Source: a virus
IMG/VR virus record: IMGVR_UViG_3300021419_000005
Span: 1 to 64,000 of that record
DNA length: 64,000 nt
Strand: one strand, 5' to 3'
The notes under the pieces are model-generated. The model searched no databases, was not told the origin of the DNA, and saw only the letters and a program-made list of their open reading frames with translations. The position numbers and the translations under genes are program-made. Positions 63,822-64,000 of the stretch are shown in pieces (the first letter of the stretch is position 1; every line of letters begins with the position of its first letter).

Positions 63822-64000
63822 ATGCCCACCCGCAAGCCAAGGCGACCGAAGCCGGTGCATATGGGAGACGTGCGCGCGAGAGCGAAGCGTGCTCCCAAGT
63901 CTTCGGACCCGACGCGTTGGTACTGGCAGGCGGTGATTCGACGAGACGGCAAGGACGTCACCGTCGTCTCGGGTTGGTTTACGCGCAAGGAGATTTCCAA
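63822..64000 (+). CDS. int: Probable tyrosine integrase, N-terminal fragment (cut by window end)
   Basis: Only the first 59 codons are in the window. After a very basic start, DPTRWYWQAVIRRDGKDVTVVSGWFTRKE matches the three-stranded arm-DNA-binding domain that opens many phage integrases (W-x-A-x-V-x-x-G-K-x...GF-T-K-x-E). ATG 63822 follows CGGAG (63811-63815). Placement at the end of the early operon after an excisionase-like gene supports the call. The catalytic domain is not visible. Confidence 0.55.
   Translation, partial: MPTRKPRRPKPVHMGDVRARAKRAPKSSDPTRWYWQAVIRRDGKDVTVVSGWFTRKEIS

Noticed and set aside
1-64000. CRISPR arrays, rRNA genes, insertion sequences
   Set aside because: No regularly spaced 25-40 bp repeats with unique spacers, no rRNA-like stretches and no transposase frame with terminal inverted repeats were found by eye.

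Overview
This window is very probably most of a temperate, contractile-tailed (myovirus-type) prophage of more than 61 kb, sitting directly to the right of a small integron gene-cassette array in a high-GC bacterium. The host cannot be named with certainty. The high GC, GGAGG-type ribosome binding sites and a moron-encoded lipoprotein with MopE-like Cys/Asp repeats plus a lamin-tail-like domain all fit the Myxococcota and related former Deltaproteobacteria. I treat this as an inference.

Layout. (1) 1-2724: three 144-bp attC-like sites (178-321, 1460-1603, 2581-2724) delimit two complete cassettes, one with a rightward gene of unknown function and one with an inverted membrane-protein gene. 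No integron integrase is visible. (2) 2725-13726, rightward: a thymidylate kinase fusion, a C5-cytosine methyltransferase with five internal repeats, a run of small ATGA-coupled accessory genes, an excisionase-like DNA-binding protein, and an uncharacterised two-gene module (soluble protein plus four-helix membrane protein) that is a candidate defence or exclusion system. (3) 13745-20632, mostly leftward: end of the late operon with the endolysin/lysis block, interrupted by rightward cargo genes, one of which resembles a double-glycine-leader peptide precursor. (4) 20861-22446: three rightward lipoprotein or membrane morons. (5) 22448-43543, leftward: the complete morphogenesis operon in canonical order, with terminase, portal, head morphogenesis, scaffold, capsid, connectors, tail terminator, sheath, tube, a -1 frameshifted tail chaperone, tape measure, baseplate and tail fibre. 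Three perfect 12-bp palindromes inside the small terminase gene are a candidate pac/cos region. (6) 43759-54176, leftward early and middle genes: a Cro-like regulator, zinc-finger protein, MT-A70 adenine methyltransferase, RuvC-like nuclease, dUTPase, a replication initiator carrying its own iterons, a proteasome-like Ntn-hydrolase and a candidate late regulator. (7) 54186-54804: immunity region with divergent XRE repressors and shared ACCGATA operator-like sequences. (8) 54815-64000, rightward: a Sak4-like recombination ATPase, DnaQ-like exonuclease, a Gp37/Gp68-family (DUF5131) protein, many unknown early genes, an excisionase-like protein and the first 59 codons of a probable tyrosine integrase, cut by the window end.

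How it works together. In the circular phage the 54.8-64 kb rightward unit would run through int and attP into the 2.9-13.7 kb rightward unit. The leftward unit from 54.2 kb would first make replication proteins, then a regulator at 45.75 kb, then the late operon. Several plus-strand genes embedded in the leftward operon, with strong ribosome binding sites and often less GC-rich sequence, are probably lysogeny-expressed morons. The most checkable unusual signals are the attC array, the iterons inside the initiator gene, the GGGAAAC frameshift, the terS palindromes and the two-gene module at 12133-13726.
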